DNA of 64,000 nucleotides. Source: Conus ventricosus (lineage: Eukaryota > Mollusca > Gastropoda > Neogastropoda > Conidae). Shown here piece by piece: positions 42,383 to 55,569 of the stretch (position 1 is its first letter; each line of letters begins with the position of its first letter). Location of the stretch: contig CM031626.1 in the NCBI GenBank assembly GCA_018398815.1, positions 37,665,110 to 37,729,109 of the forward strand. Reading direction: 5' to 3'. The translations under genes were made by a program, and so were the position numbers. Below the pieces are notes generated by a model, which made no database searches, was not told the DNA's origin, and saw only the letters and a program-made list of their open reading frames with translations.

Positions 42383-43455
42383 GCCCTTCAAAGGAACAAA
42401 AGCGACTCGAAGTCTGCGAAAAACTCTATGGAGATTTGTTTTGCATTTTTCCCCCCCCCCTTTTTGCCGGCGGGGCTATTTTCTGTTTCCCTCAACGGCC
42501 GATACAATTTTTCTTTTTCACTCGCGGCTTGAACAGATGGCATTTTTTTAAAACATTTTCTGCAGTTTTTGTTTATGTAATTTTTAAAGTTGGCAATAAT
42601 TTACTCTTGGGTATTAAGGTAATCGGTAGCCCCGGGGGAAAACTCGAGAAAATCAACAGATTTTTGTTGGTTCGCAATCGTTGGACTGTTCTTTGGGCCT
42701 TTTAAACGGGTTTTAGATTTGTTTCCCCCATCCCTTGTATACATTAAACAGTTATTGGTTTGTTTTGTTTCAATTATCAAATTTTTTTAACCAACAGGAA
42801 AGGACACCCCCCCTAAAGTTAAGATTTATTGATGTAAGGGTGATAGTTAGCACTCTCTCTGCGTTTTTTGCGGGGGCGTAAAGCAGCCTTGCAAAAACAC
42901 ACACATAAAACATTGTGTCTGAATTCCCTTATGTTTAGAACTGCTCTTTTGCGACTAATGTGGGGTTGGTGTAAGCCTGCCCCACAATCGGCGCATCTTG
43001 CCTTTTAATCTGTCTCTAAGACTTGCCCTCGACCAACCCAAGCCTCTCTTTTTGGGTTTTCGCCCCGCATCAAAATGTGAAGCATTCGTCTGCCCACCGG
43101 GGGTTAAGTCATTTGGAAAGAATGTCGTTGTTTAGTTGAGACCCCAAAATTCAGATTTTCTTCTTTATTGTTAAAATGTGATTAAAACCTAACTTACTTT
43201 TTCTGGGGGGTCTTTTTTTACTTGGAAATTGGAGAATTTTGAACAAAACTTGCCTGTACTTTGTTGGGGCAATGCTTTTAAAACAATACATTTGTGTCTT
43301 GATAAACGCTCCCTCAGCACTTCAAAGAATTCGTCTTGTCCTTATATATTTATCCATGTTGGTTTCTTTTCTAACTTAAAATATTTATTTAAATTTAAAA
43401 ATATTCTTTAATCAGAATATTATCAACGGTCTTTTTGCGCTCTTGGACTCATAAA
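42383..43455 (-). pseudogene. Polymerase N-terminal remnant of the second copy
   Basis: It aligns with 30,385-31,470 of the first copy, starting just after the exonuclease motif region and running back through the N-terminal domain. The endonuclease VII-like domain and polymerase motifs A, B and C are absent between 42,380 and 42,383. Numerous indels occur, with expanded T and C runs. It cannot encode an active polymerase. Confidence 0.75.
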
Positions 43456-45499
43456 CTAAAAGTATTAAACGCCCTTTGGAGCATGGTTATGTGAGCTGTT
43501 TAGTACAGAGTTTAATGTCTCGTTTTCTTTTTTTTAAGCATTCCTTTTTATCTGTCGGTGTTTGGCTGTTGAGAAAAAATTTGTCCTCGCCTTTATTTGA
43601 AGGGATCAAATTTTGTCTTTTGTAGTCATCAAAATCGGCCTGTGAAACGATTAAATTTATTCCGTGATGTTTGAGTCAACTAGCGTTTATTTATTGTAAG
43701 TTTAAACGAGCTAGTTTAGCTGTGATTAGTTGAACCATAGCTGTGTGCTTTTGGTGTTTAGGTTTTTAATTTTTGCCTGCCGCTCTTACAGCTAATGAAA
43801 CACAGACCGAGAGCTAAAGGACATACCTCCTAGGGGGTTAAAGCTGCGGTGTGCGCCTAGGCCGTTGCTAAGAGACCAACACTCGTTCCTGTGATAGAGC
43901 ACTTTTTGTTCGATGCCCAAGTATAAATTAAAGTAACAGCATTAAAGGTCAGCAGATTACCTTCGTTTGGTTTTGCTGTATTGGGAAAGGTCCTGCTATA
44001 GTACTTGCTGCATTTGTATATGTTGGTTAAATCTGAATGGTTTTTTTACTTCAGGGGTTTCTTTAACAGCTGAATTGCCTGCTATCTCTTCTTTTGGCGG
44101 GCTGTATGCACATTTGGAAAACCCTTCGAAACAGACATGCTTTTTATAAAATGAAAAATAATTTTGTATACTACGTTTTCTAATCTGTTTGCTTCAAATA
44201 TTCACGCTGCGATCATATAATAAAAACAAAATGTAAATTTACGCGGTTTATCAGCTTCTTCTTCTTTATTAATTTGAAATGTTTATTACGTCCTCACAGT
44301 TCTCCCGCTTCCATGTAACTTATTATCATCCGTTGGACTTTGGTCAATCCAATAGGGACAGTATTTTGTTGTCTAAATTATCATCAAGTCTGTCGTGTGA
44401 AGGTGTAGTAGATCTTTAGACTAAAGGTCATCTGTTGGATTTTACCCCCACCTCCTAATACAGTTTTCTATTTCATCAAAATTGCTGATAAGGTTTATGC
44501 CCGTAGAACTAGATTTGGTTAGGTCTGCCCTCAATTGAAACATTGTACCTTTAGTTATTTTTGGATTAAAAATCTTTTCACGTCCTCTTTTGAATGGTTT
44601 TCTTCATTTCACACTGAATTAAAATACCTTTTAAGACGATTTGCTGAGTCGCTAAACTAAAATTCCTATTGTGTCTGCCCTAGCTTCAGGGATATTGTTG
44701 TATGTTGAATCACTCTTTAGTAATATATTGCTTATTTCTTGGACTGTTTTTGTTGGTTCAATCAGCCTTGCTAAATTAGGGTTGCTAACACGTCAAACTC
44801 TAAGTGTCTGTCAGAAATGCTGTACTTTGCTTCGGTGTCTGTTCGATATGATAACACTTTTGTTTTCATTAAGTTTGTTCATAATGGTCAATCTGTCTTT
44901 TTATTGCTCCTTGAAAGTATGGGCATGACGCGCTTTAAAAATTCTCTAATTCTTAGGAATGAAAGCGATTTCCCATACGCATTACTTACTGCTAAAGCCT
45001 TGTTGCTGCCTTAGCGCCTAGGCGAGTACTAGCGTCTATTCTAAGTTTTTGTGCTTCTTCATTGGCCGTTCCTTGAAACGCAAGATCTTACCTTTCATTC
45101 CGGTTAAGCCATAGTTCAGGAATTGGTTAATTTTATCTGTCTGCTTTGTGTAAAGAAAATATTTCTTGCCCTCAAGTTATATTGGAAATTTTCTTAACGA
45201 TTGCCGCCCTAGTTCTGTACAAATGTCACGTTTTGGTTCTGTGTTGAATCGAGCGCTATTTTGAAAGTAAGACGCCCCAGAGCACTCAGGACACAATCAG
45301 TCATTTGCTCCTCGGTCTGGAAATGTGACAGTAAGATTTGATCCGCATCATTTGTAGATGGATTAATTTGGTAACAGTAATAGTCCGTGATTTCCCTTCA
45401 GCCCATGGGGCTCTTTCTGTTTTCTATGCGGTTATGATTCGAGCCATGTGCTTGTGACATTTTTTATGAAGCAAAATATAAAAGTTAATTATTGTAAAA

Positions 45500-46770
45500 A
45501 ACCTTGGCAGGTATTGAAGGCGAAGACGATTATGATGTTTTTGATCGTGGAGAACGACATGACGTGTTTCCCCTTGGAAGAGGCATCGCTCGGGGCTCTC
45601 AGTGCATGATGAATTAGCAGAAATCGGGAGTATAATTACAACAAGTCGGTATAAATTATACAGAAAAGTAGGCCAGATCATTTATACCAAAGTTTTAGGC
45701 CACAGGCAATCCTCTCCGATTTTATAGACCTATGATTTGAAGTAAAGATGCCATTTGTTTGTGAGGAAGCGTCCAAGGACTACTTGTTAGCTTCCAACTA
45801 ATAAATGATCCCATCATAAGTTTTTAGCCGTTGGTTCAATTAGAAATAGACTCAGTGTGAAAGATCAAAATCGCCTTGGCTTGTGTAGGCCAAATTAAGG
45901 GCGGAGGCAGTTTTAAACTTCGAAACACCACTGCAGACAGCTTCCAACAGATAACCAAATGCAAAAGGCAACTTGTAAAGATTAAACAATCAGCAGGTGA
46001 ATTAATAAATGTTATGGAAGGCAGATCAGTTTTTCAGAAGAAACAGGTTAATGGACTATACACGACTCACCGCTCCCATGCGTGAAAATAGAGGCCCTTG
46101 ATCATGCTTTAAGAACATCAGAGGCGAATTAACAAAACAATTTAGCATAATCTAGGTGAATAGATGGGCATTATAAGTAGAGAAAAAGATAAATCTCGTT
46201 GAGGTGATGACGCCAACTTAGGGATGATATTAAAGAAAGGAATTACAAAGACTAAAAGATCTTGAATCACGAAAGAACGATCCGCAAGTACTAGAAGTGC
46301 TAACTACCTAACACCGTGACAATTTCGATTTCCTCAAGTGTATAGAATAAGAGCATAACTTATCCGAAATAATTTTTATTCTTCCTGAATCTCATCGCTA
46401 GCCAGAAACGTATCCCAATCACTGTTTAGAGTAGCAAGTCCCGTCTCATTAGTAAGCCGTTATAACAGCCTTAGGTTTGCAATATAGTACATGGTGTTGG
46501 TTCTAATACAGGCGGCGGTGGGAGGTCATTAGTCCATGAGTGCCTCGCCACATCGCCTCCACACTGAATAAATTCATGGGTAAAAAAAACACGCTTGTTC
46601 ATCTTGCTAGTTTATTAAAAAAATTATTAGCCAGTAAAAGCTATAGACTCTTTACCGGGAATATTAGGAGGTATTGTGTCAGCTGGCTTTAGTCTAATGC
46701 AAGCAAAGTAGTTGGCTTGATGGCCGGGCATTATGGGCATTAGTTCTCTTAATAGTTGGGGGTTAATATT
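45500..46770 (+). pseudogene. Coiled-coil protein of the second copy
   Basis: The N-terminal part is better preserved than in the first copy: GIEGEDDYDVFDRGERHDV and FPLGRGIARGS at about 45,513-45,600. An open frame with FKLRNTTADSFQQITKCKR lies at about 45,909-46,000. The remainder is frame-shuffled, and the region matching LPGILGGIVSWL lies near 46,655-46,690. The N-terminal sequence shows that the protein begins with an acidic, Tyr/Asp-rich segment, which is obscured in the first copy. Confidence 0.6.
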
Positions 46771-49664
46771 TAGTAAAATAAAGACCGAGTATTCCAAGGC
46801 CAGGGTTAGCCTAGAACAAGCGCTGCTCTTTTATTTTCCGGGGTCATATCGCGAACAGAGTACGCGAGCTTGCTGAGTCTTGCAATGACTTTGGGGGTTT
46901 GGTCTTACAGGAGTTAGGATGTCTTAATACTTGGCGTTCTTTTTTTGTTTGTAATTTTACTGGCTCAGATTGTATGCGTTTTCCCATCCTTTCGGTTCAT
47001 TGCTGCTATAGAATTTCATTATGCTAGTTTATTATTGTACCTATCAGGAGTCTGAGGTCAGAGGCAGCATGTTTAATCCAGTTGCCAACTGCTTAATGTC
47101 TACTTTCGTATCTTGCGTATAGTAAAAACATGTTAGGTTACCTTTTAATACTTAAAGGCAAATAAACAGTAGAATTTATGGCGTCCTCTAATTTGATATG
47201 TATTGTTTTTGTGTGCGTCAAGAGCCAGTTGAAGGTTCAGTTATGCTCGTTCTTGCCTGTGCTTGCGACATAGCTAACACCATAGTAAGTTCGAATAGAG
47301 TCGTTTACTTCGTATATTCCCGCTCTTGTGAAGACCCTTAGAAGTGTCTAGATAAATGTAATGTCCATGCTGTTTTAAGATCTTGCTCTATGGACCCAGG
47401 TTGAAAAGCTGTTGCGCTATGTGAAAGTTGTGTAAGGAGGATTCCAGTAAGATTTTAACTTTCTGTGCATGCCCCAAAATTATAAGGGTGTGCCTAAGCC
47501 ATGATTTAAATTCCAACTTTTGTCTAAAGTCTGTTTGGGGTTATATCGAATTTCGTTAAGATCCTTTCAAAAGACTTCATGTCTAATTCGAGGTGCTGAA
47601 TGGCTTAAACGGTTTTGTCATTTGGCAATGGCGCGCTTGCTATTAAGTCAAAATATTCTGAAGTTGCTAAAAAAATGAAATCCTGTTTACACGGACCTCA
47701 CCAAAAGGTTCAGGTGATTTAAATGATCAGCATCGACACTCCACACAGGTGATGCATCTATAACACAGCAAAGTTTAACTGGTTCTGATAAAACTGCATC
47801 GGATGACTAATACCACGCTTTCGCCGATGATTGGTTTTTTGAATACGGGGGTTTATGTTTATTGCTTAATGGAGTACATCACCTTTTTTGAAAAGTGACA
47901 GTCTGGGTCACAGCATTGTTCAAGTGTAATCAGTTGCTTTTTTTTTTGATTGTAGGCGGCCTCCCAACAGAATATTTTGCATCTAGTATATTGTATGGCT
48001 CATTTTTAATTTGTTTTTAAAAATGTTGGTAACAATAACAACTCAAGACGTCCTTCGTTTTAGAACATGCTGTGAAAACATATGCGGAGCCAAAATGGTC
48101 GCACTCCATGAAAATATTTTACAAAGTTGTATGGTTTTAATATAACTAAGGCTCAAGGGGAATAATAAGATTACAAAAATAGATAGCGAGTACAAACGAC
48201 GTTTATTACTTGTTAACAATAAATGTTGGATTATTACGGGTTTTGCTCCTCTAAAAGAAGCAATGAGTTAACGTAGACATTTTACTCTTAAACTTCAACA
48301 ATGCGTAATCTAAAAAAACATATGATTTCATTCAAAATGAAAGAACGCAAATACGAATTTGATAGAGAGATAGCTAAAATGCTAGGCTTTACAACTAGCA
48401 ACATCTACGCAATCATAGTTTTAGTGTTTCGCAGATGAAATCACGTTGTGTGGGGGAAAGTCCGCTCATCTTGCATTTCATTCATTTCTCTATGTTCATT
48501 TGGACGAGCTAAGCCTGATGAAAACTTATTATGATGGAAGGCCCCTCAACTGTTTTAAGAGCCTCTTCCGTCTGGGGAAGGAAAGCTGCATATTTGCGAT
48601 TATGAAATTTATACAAATTCCCTAATTTACAAGTTTAAATGATTAGTTTGGGGGAGGGTCGGATCCATTTATTATAAAAATCGAAGACAAAAAAGGGGAT
48701 AGTCGTGAAATGTGATAAACCTGTCCACATTGTTTTGGAAATATAAAATAATACGTACTAAAATATTATGTGCGTGGGCCAGAAGACACAGGAGTTACAT
48801 TAGCGCCTGTGAGGTGTATCAACCTTAGATAGGAATTAAAGACCTTGCAGACGTTGCAGACTTTGTACTGAATGGTGGATCGGCGCTTTGTATGGTTTTG
48901 AGTACACTAAAGATGGTGATTTAAAACGCAAAGAGGTTGGCGACACCAAAAAGTTTCATATACTAGAACAGCCTGCGCAATTCTAGAAGCATATATATGT
49001 TGGTCTGTATGTATATTAAAATAGTCGAAATCTGACCTCAAATGGCACTTAGAAACCATATTTAGAATGGGAAATAAAATTTGAATTCATTATGGCCCAT
49101 TTTTTTTCATTTTTGGACCGCCCAAAAAGTTTTCAGAAAAGCATTCAACTTGGCCATTTTTTACATGTAAGTCTTATGCAGACAACAATAGTCGAAAAGT
49201 AATTTGAATTAAACGCCGTATGGGAAAAAAAACAGACATCCTCCACAGATAAGAAAAGTTGTAAAAAAAGGCTTCTACAATTACGTTCTTTCCATGCAGA
49301 ATAAATTAGGAGACACGTTCACAAAGAATATTTGATATTTCCTGTCTTTAAAGATGTGGAGTGGGATGGGGTATGGGGGCGTTAGTGACGACCTTTTAAA
49401 GGAATTAATATTAGTCTGGCAAAACTGTAGAGTAAAGTTTAACGTTACCTTCGTCGTTCTTCACAATGGGCGAGGGGATATTAAGATCATAACAACACTG
49501 CAACAATAATCACTGTGATTAAATAGAAACAATCTTACAGAACTAAATTGGATATTATTCTTACACATTTAGGTCTTGTAGGGTTTTATTTTTACTGAAC
49601 AGGTTTTGACAGATACGTTGATAAAAAATAATAACTGGATTAGACTAATTTCTTCTATAAAAAC

Positions 49665-50293
49665 AATGGAGCTGTTAAAACTTTTGTCAAAAACTCCTCA
49701 TTGCTCGTTGATTTGTGGGGCAGATGGTTGTGAAAACAGTTTAGTCCTAGACTATTACTAACTCGTTTTTTATCGGCTATAATTTTTATATCAATATTGT
49801 AGTTTTCTGTCCAACACTTAAATGGAAACAAGCATATCTAATTGAAGGTTTATATGGACAGATGATGACTATATTTAGTTACATCTAGCATTAAAATGAG
49901 TGAGATGTTTAGAACAGTTGTATAGACTGTTTGTAGGAACGCTAATCATATTTATTATAGCATGACTGTTGCTGTCTAGAGACATAGTTAAAAGAGTAAA
50001 CACTTTGTCAAACTTGGCTTTAAGTGGAAGGCATGCTGGGATAAGTTGTGTGGGATTTCTATGCCAGGTAATATAACTTCAGTTATTATAAGGACTTTAG
50101 AGAAACAGTTAAGTGTAGTGTTATTTCCATGAATGACAGAAGCGACTCATTTGAAGAATGTTTGCGTGAAATGATGTTATTGACAACGATCAGGAAAAAA
50201 CACAGGATTAAGCAAATAAACTGAAAATCTGAAAAGTTTTAGTTAATTAGTATTGAAAAACGGAATAACCTACACAGTATGTTTGTTTGTAGT
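49665..50293 (+). pseudogene. Packaging ATPase of the second copy
   Basis: It aligns with 37,424-38,030. The equivalent of Walker A (49,720-49,740) has lost bases, the region TTTATTATAGCATGACTGTT corresponds to Walker B, and the C-terminal segment FEECLRE is readable at 50,150-50,170. Many indels. It ends next to the palindromic terminus exactly as in the first copy. Confidence 0.7.
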
Positions 50294-50328
50294 AATCGTT
50301 TGTTTTTAGTATTGAAGTCTTAATTGTC

Positions 50329-50423
50329 ACGAGAACAGTAATATGCGGATTTTAGGCCACTTTCGCCATAAAAACTGGTTGATCGCGGAAAGTGAGTTAG
50401 AAGATGCGGCATTTCCCTGTTCT
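50329..50423. repeat. Palindromic right terminus of the second Polinton copy
   Basis: GAGAACAGTAATATGCGG, AGGCCACTTTCGCC, CTGGTTGATCGCGG and ATGCGGCATTTCCCTGTTCT correspond block by block to 38,070-38,157. Arms are more diverged, but the fold is still evident. Confidence 0.8.
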
Positions 50424-51425
50424 ATTCTCCTCTTTTAATATTATAAGTTCCGTCCTCCGATCCCAACGTACTCCTCAGAATATAACCAATCTACTATTAA
50501 ATTGAGACAAGATTTATGTACACCAGCGACCACTACCAAAGTTACAACATATGACTGCTCTTAGCACATCACTACGCTGTAATACACATCCACTTTTCAT
50601 CAGTGTTTGAAACGCGAGCACATTATTTCATTCCCATATGTACGGTTTTTTCCTCGACCTTCAGTTCAAGTTTATATCTCTTTTCTTCTCTTCAAACTTC
50701 CGCCCATTTAAATTTCCTCCTCTTAGTCAAATTCACATAGAAAGAATCTTTGCGAATAAAAATCAAATTAAAAGGAAATCCTCCAGTTCCGGGACCTGAA
50801 ATACAAAAGTTGATGAACCCATAATACCTGCAAACAACCAACTACACGGCCCTCCAAAATTTCCGCTACTTTATACGCTCACCTTGGACAACAACAGGAA
50901 CGACACACAATGGACGACACCCTCAGTCGCCGGGACACTGCCAGACAGCCAACGCCCTGGTACGTGCAGAACCCGCCGCTGAACACCGAAACATCGATCG
51001 TCTTCACTCCGACGACACACTGGACGACACACTGGACGATACCCTCAGTCGCCGGGACACTGCCAGACAGCCAACGCCCTGGTACGTGCAGAACCCGCCG
51101 CTGAACACCGAAACATCGACAGTCTTCAACCTGGTAGCCAAACCTTCAAAAGTCGGTCGAGGGCATACCGAGACCCCTGCCCCAACGGCAGAACAAACAT
51201 GAGCACGAGGCCAACCAACCTTCGCGGATAACGCCTCAATTCGTACTGACTTGCAGACACACGACGACACTCCGAGTTCACCTCGGGAAACTCACAAGAC
51301 AGCACTCACATTCACGGAATTCCCCATACACATCGAAGAACTCCAGTTTCACGAGCGTTAGTTTACACACGTAAACCTCACTATTCCGACGAGCTTGACA
51401 CTCTCCTTCCTCCCCCCTCCAAGAG
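50424..51425. other. Spacer between two Polinton copies; contains a 122-bp tandem duplication
   Basis: CCTCAGTCGCCGGGACACTG starts at 50,921 and recurs at 51,043. The two near-identical units extend through AACACCGAAACATCGA and end at about 51,120. A short TGGACGACACAC repeat joins them. No gene recognised in the remainder. Confidence 0.75.
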
Positions 51426-51539
51426 TTAACAGGTAAGCAAATTCCCGGCAGGATTCACGCACTTCACGGTCACTGCCACCTGGCACTGGACGGGCCACAC
51501 TCCACAATTGTCACTGAGGCGACCTGTGTCAGTTCGTGC

Positions 51540-51690
51540 GTGACAGTTGTGCAGAATATAACAATGTGCTCGTAATGAAACCTGTATATTGTTGTAACAA
51601 ATCAAGTACGAAGACAGTTTTCCCACACCCTGTAATCCCGCAAATAAGAGAACAGTGCGGATCTTTTGGCAAAAAACTTCAAACTATCCA
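51540..51690 (-). pseudogene. ATPase amino-terminal fragment of the third element
   Basis: On the minus strand MDSLK starts near 51,690. After one shift in a T-run, PKDPHCSLICGITGCGKTVF (51,670-51,610) gives a clear Walker A motif, followed by VLDLLQQYTG. Similarity ends there. It lies 70 bp downstream of structural protein A on the same strand, whereas in the first copy the ATPase is at the far right end on the plus strand. Confidence 0.75.
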
Positions 51691-51759
51691 TCTGTTTTTA
51701 TTAGAATATTTCTTCTACATTTTAATAAGCCACGTCTTTTAGCCTGTTTTCTTCAATGT

Positions 51760-52987
51760 TTAGCTGAGCATCACAAACCATAAAAACATGCATTTGTATT
51801 GAGCGTTTCCGTCTGCTTTCTTATGAATATTTATTTTTATACCATCTTGCCCTACCCTTTCTCCACTTCCAAACAATCTGTTGTCAAATGTAGATCTAAA
51901 ATCCAGCCACAGCCCATATTTAGTTATTAAGTAGTCTTTGAGTCTTACATCATAAGGACGAAGTTTTTTACATACGCGATCAACTGCAGGATCCCTTTGC
52001 CTACCTCCAGCAAACAACTTTCTTATTTCATCAAAGTGTTGGTGAGGTAAAAGTCCATGCCCCGAATACAACTGATCAGACTTGCCATTTATTGCACAGT
52101 CAACCTTCTCAATTTTTGGATTATAAAACGCTTCTGATTCTCTGTGAAAAGGAGTTGTTTCTTCAGTAAACAAGAACAAAATTCCTTTTAAAGACTTCAG
52201 AGACTGATTTAGATGTATGTTCCAAAGAGTGTCTCGCTTGTTTCTATTTTCTGTAATGGAGTGTATAACCATTTCATAATAAATAACCGTTTTAACTTTT
52301 ATACTGGGTTAAGATTGTTCTGGCCAGTTCGGGGTTAGTAACAACATCAAACTCAAGAGAGATGTCACTAACTGTGTATTTAGCTTCAGGTCTTCAGACA
52401 GAACGACAGAACCGCTAGGATTAAATGTCAGTGCATAAATAAGTTTTTCTTTTAGCGCACCTAGGTAATATGGCATATGCGTCTTTAACAGTTCAAAATC
52501 TAGAGGGATGCAGAATCTGTTGCCAAATGCTTCTGCTACTGCCTCATCTTTAACATCATTCTTTGCATCCTCCGCTTTAAGCCTGTGCTTGAGACCGTTT
52601 AGGCTTTGTATTCCTGAAAAACGTTCTCTTTTCTTTCTTTTTTTAGGCAGCCATAGATCAGAATAGGGGGCAAAAATGTCTGCCTCTCTAGTACAAAGAC
52701 TTCTCTGCCCTCCAGTTTGATTGCCATATGTTTAACGTTTGCTCTGCCCAAATTAGCAACAACAGTAGCATTAGGATCTGTCGATTTAATATCTATTTGA
52801 ATGAAAGTTTAGCAGTGCCTGGCATTATAACATCGTCAGCGCCAAGATCAGGGAACTTTACTATTAAAGTTTGTTCAGGCTGAACTGTTGATGGGGTATT
52901 TACCTAATTACGTCTGCCTTATCCTCTTACACCATGGGGTTCCTTCTCTTTTCTGTATGGATCGGGGTCACAACCGTATGAGTTCAT
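51760..52987 (-). pseudogene. Structural protein A of the third element
   Basis: It starts at MNSYGCDPDPYRKEKNPMV (52,987), continues with NTPSTVQPEQTLIVKFPDL and DDVIMPGTAKLSFQIDIKST (about 52,905-52,800), then NATVVANLGRANVKHMAIKL (52,785-52,720). After several breaks a 170-codon open frame (52,272-51,760) carries SLKSLKGILFLFTEE, AFYNPKIEKVDCAINGKSD and the C-terminal LWLDFRSTFDNRLFGSGER. The alternation of beta-like segments suits a jelly-roll virion protein, but that fold is inference. It is the best copy for judging this family in the window. Confidence 0.65.
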
Positions 52988-53021
52988 TTTTTATAAAACA
53001 AAAAAGAATATAAAAAAAAAT

Positions 53022-54230
53022 ATGGATGAAAATTTTGACCCGATTGATCCTGTTGGTGGAGAAGAAGAGATGAAGAACTAGGTCCCTCATTGCAAGAAGA
53101 GCAGGTTCTTTACTCCAAAACAATGTCAAAAAACTATTGCGACAGCGAATTGAATCATTCTATAGAAGCATGGGATGAGCTACCAGGCGTGCTTGATCCT
53201 AACGATTTTGAGGAAAATGTGGGCATTTGTATATAAGAACTGGGTGCAGGAGGCCGTGTAAAAGCTACTTCAACGCAAAACCCAAACAAGTTTTTAAAAC
53301 TAAGCACAATTAGGCGAAAACTCCCTATTGCTAAGGGCAGAACAATTAAACCTTTTAGAGCTTAGACCCAAAGCCGTTAGCCCTTTTACAGAACTTGAGG
53401 CAAGAGTTGCCAACACAATCTAAAATACAAAAAATACCTCTTCAAGATTTAAGTCAATAAGCAATGATGCAATTAACAAAACAGATAAAATCAATTAGAA
53501 GAGCAGAAGAACTAATTAGCAGAAATTGAGACGAGTTTTAATGAGGAGACCAGTTAAAAACAATTGAAGATTCCCCATTACCTATGCGGGGAACCCCGGG
53601 ACTTAATGAGGTTTTAAAGGGACAATAAGGGGGAACTAACAAACAATTTAGCAAAACTTGGTGAGCTGATAGAGAGATAGAAGAAGAAAAAATAAACTGG
53701 CTGATGCAGATGATAACAATTTAGGGCGAGAAGAAAAGGCTAGAATACAGCAAAATACAAAAATTTAAGGTTGTTAAGAAAAGCCAGGTTAGAAGTGCTG
53801 TCTACTAACAACCCGCAGCTAGCATCACAAACAAGCAGAATAAGAGAAATTTAAAAACAAATATTTTATGAAAATACTACGTTAGCAGAAAGAAAAAGAC
53901 TCTGTTCAGGGAACAGGGATTACAATAGTTAGTATAGTAACGCTTTTGGGGTTTTGCAAACTCTACACTCGTTTATGCTTTAACAGGTAGTGCGCCAACG
54001 GGGCCAGTAGCACCTCCAACCCCTCAGCCTGGTAAAAGTTGGATTAGAAAACAATTGCATCATCAGCAAACTTTTAAAAGAATTAGCTGTAAAGCGCTTG
54101 ATGCTCTGCCTGGCATAATAGGTAGTGTTGTTAGTTGGGTTTTGTCTACTATAGGCAAAGTTGCTGGTTATATGGCTGACCATCTGTGGACATAGGAGTG
54201 CTACTGCGGGATTAATTTTAGTGAAATAAA
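53022..54230 (+). pseudogene. Coiled-coil/membrane protein of the third element
   Basis: It starts at MDENFDPIDPVGGEEEMKN (53,022), divergent from structural protein A by 35 bp. Lys/Glu-rich frames follow (53,450-53,850) and a TLAERKRLCSGN-like block near 53,880. It closes with a Pro-rich linker (APTGPVAPPTPQP type, 53,990-54,030) and ALPGIIGSVVSWVLSTIGK with a following membrane-like segment (54,102-54,190). Frame breaks are numerous. Confidence 0.65.
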
Positions 54231-55491
54231 GTATGGCTAACCCAGTAAAAGTTAAAAACACAACAAGGGCCTGTCTTTTCGCTAGTGTGACTGCATTTGT
54301 GAGGCAGATCAACAGTTGGAGGCTTTCTGGCTCTTTCTGGCTGGAGAACGCTTATAACTGGATCGCTTTTTTCCCAGGCTAGGTACTTTTTTTAAAGGGA
54401 TGGAGCAGGCCTTGTGTTTAAACCTTGATTGTGCCCTAAGTTTTGGTCGTCTCCAGCTATAGGATTTCATTGTTATAATTTCTGTATCAATGCCAATCTG
54501 TAGTCTAAGGTCAGAGGTTAGCAATGTAAAATCCATGGCCTACACAAGTCAACCGTTGACCTACCATTGCAAGAACGTCTTGATACCTTTGTATGCTGGC
54601 AGGCAAATCAACAGCAGAGTTTAAAAACATCTTCTAAATTGGCTAGAAATTGTTTTCTGGCATCAAAGCCGTAACTGATCCACGATGCAGAATTGGTCTG
54701 TGCTTTTGCTCCTAATAGACACCAAACGTACGTCCGTATGGAGGGCATTAAGTCTTTGCACTCCTGGGATTGTTAGGCCTTTACTTCATCTAAGATAAAT
54801 GTTGCCCAAGCATTAGGATGTTTTTGTTCAATTGACCCTAATCGAACTTGTTTGTCGGTTGAAAAGAGGTGTGACCAGGCAGTAGTCATAATTATATTCT
54901 CTTTTTACACCCCACAAATACAATGTGCCTAACCCATGATTGCAGTCTAACTTTTGTCTAAAATCAGTTGAAGGATTAATGTTAAATTCGTTGCAGATTC
55001 TTTCATATGCATTATTGTCCATTGGGCTTTTTAAAAGGATCAAACGCATTGTCGCTGGGGAGGGGCACTTGTAGTTCAGTTAGTATTCGTCTGTACTGGT
55101 AATAAACATGAAAGTTATATACTGACCTTACTAAAGATTGGGTGGTTAAATGGTATGCATATGAAACACCGCAGCCGTAGTTGTGAAGTAAACGGCAAAA
55201 TTTAACTGATTCTGGTAAAACATCATAGGGCGAGATGACCATGCTGATGGCACTCTATCATATTCATTGGCGGATTTAAATATTTAGTTAGTGGTTTACA
55301 AGTCTGAGTTGAAAGCCATATGATTCGTCTACTGCAATGGTTAGTAAACTGAAGTCCAAAAATTTGGGGTTATAAAACGCTCCTACATTGTAAGTGGCAC
55401 TTTCGTTATATTTAAAAGGGTTTCCCTTTTTAAAATAGTTTTTAAAATGTTTATAAAAAAGATGTACATCTATATAAACCAACAAAACCAA
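54215..55491 (-). pseudogene. Structural protein B of the third element
   Basis: Frames in order: FYNPKFLDFSLLTIAVDES (55,380-55,325), MVISPYDVLPESVKFCRLL (55,242-55,186), SLVRSVYNFHVYYQYRRILT (55,140-55,080), MDNNAYERICNEFNINPST (55,022-54,966), FRQKLDCNHGLGTLYLWGVK (54,960-54,900), then broken frames with ARKQFLANLEDV near 54,640 and a C-terminal hydrophobic ALVVFLTFTGLAILYF (54,270-54,225) that could anchor in a membrane. Breaks occur mostly at homopolymers. Confidence 0.65.
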
Positions 55492-55569
55492 AGTGTGTTC
55501 TTAACGTACCCAATTGACAATAGGCGCGGTGATTATAGGGTTTTCCCTTAAAGAAATTGGGTTTAAAGT

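Larger units (their letters stand above)
41830..50423 (+). mobile_element. Second Polinton copy, left end missing, internally deleted
   Basis: The copy is colinear with 27.3-38.16 kb of the first, in the same orientation, with many single-base indels. Segments are: integrase C-terminus 41,830-42,235 (+); a jump to the polymerase C-terminal tail 42,240-42,380; a second jump to the polymerase N-terminal part 42,383-43,455 (-); membrane-active-like protein 43,490-44,160 (-); structural protein A about 44,170-45,466 (-); coiled-coil protein 45,500-46,770 (+); structural protein B 46,770-48,130 (-); small plus-strand genes 48,160-48,720 and 48,765-49,660; ATPase 49,665-50,293 (+). It ends in the palindromic terminus at 50,329-50,423. 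Hardly any frame is open, in keeping with poor sequence quality. No LINE flanks its right end. Confidence 0.85.
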
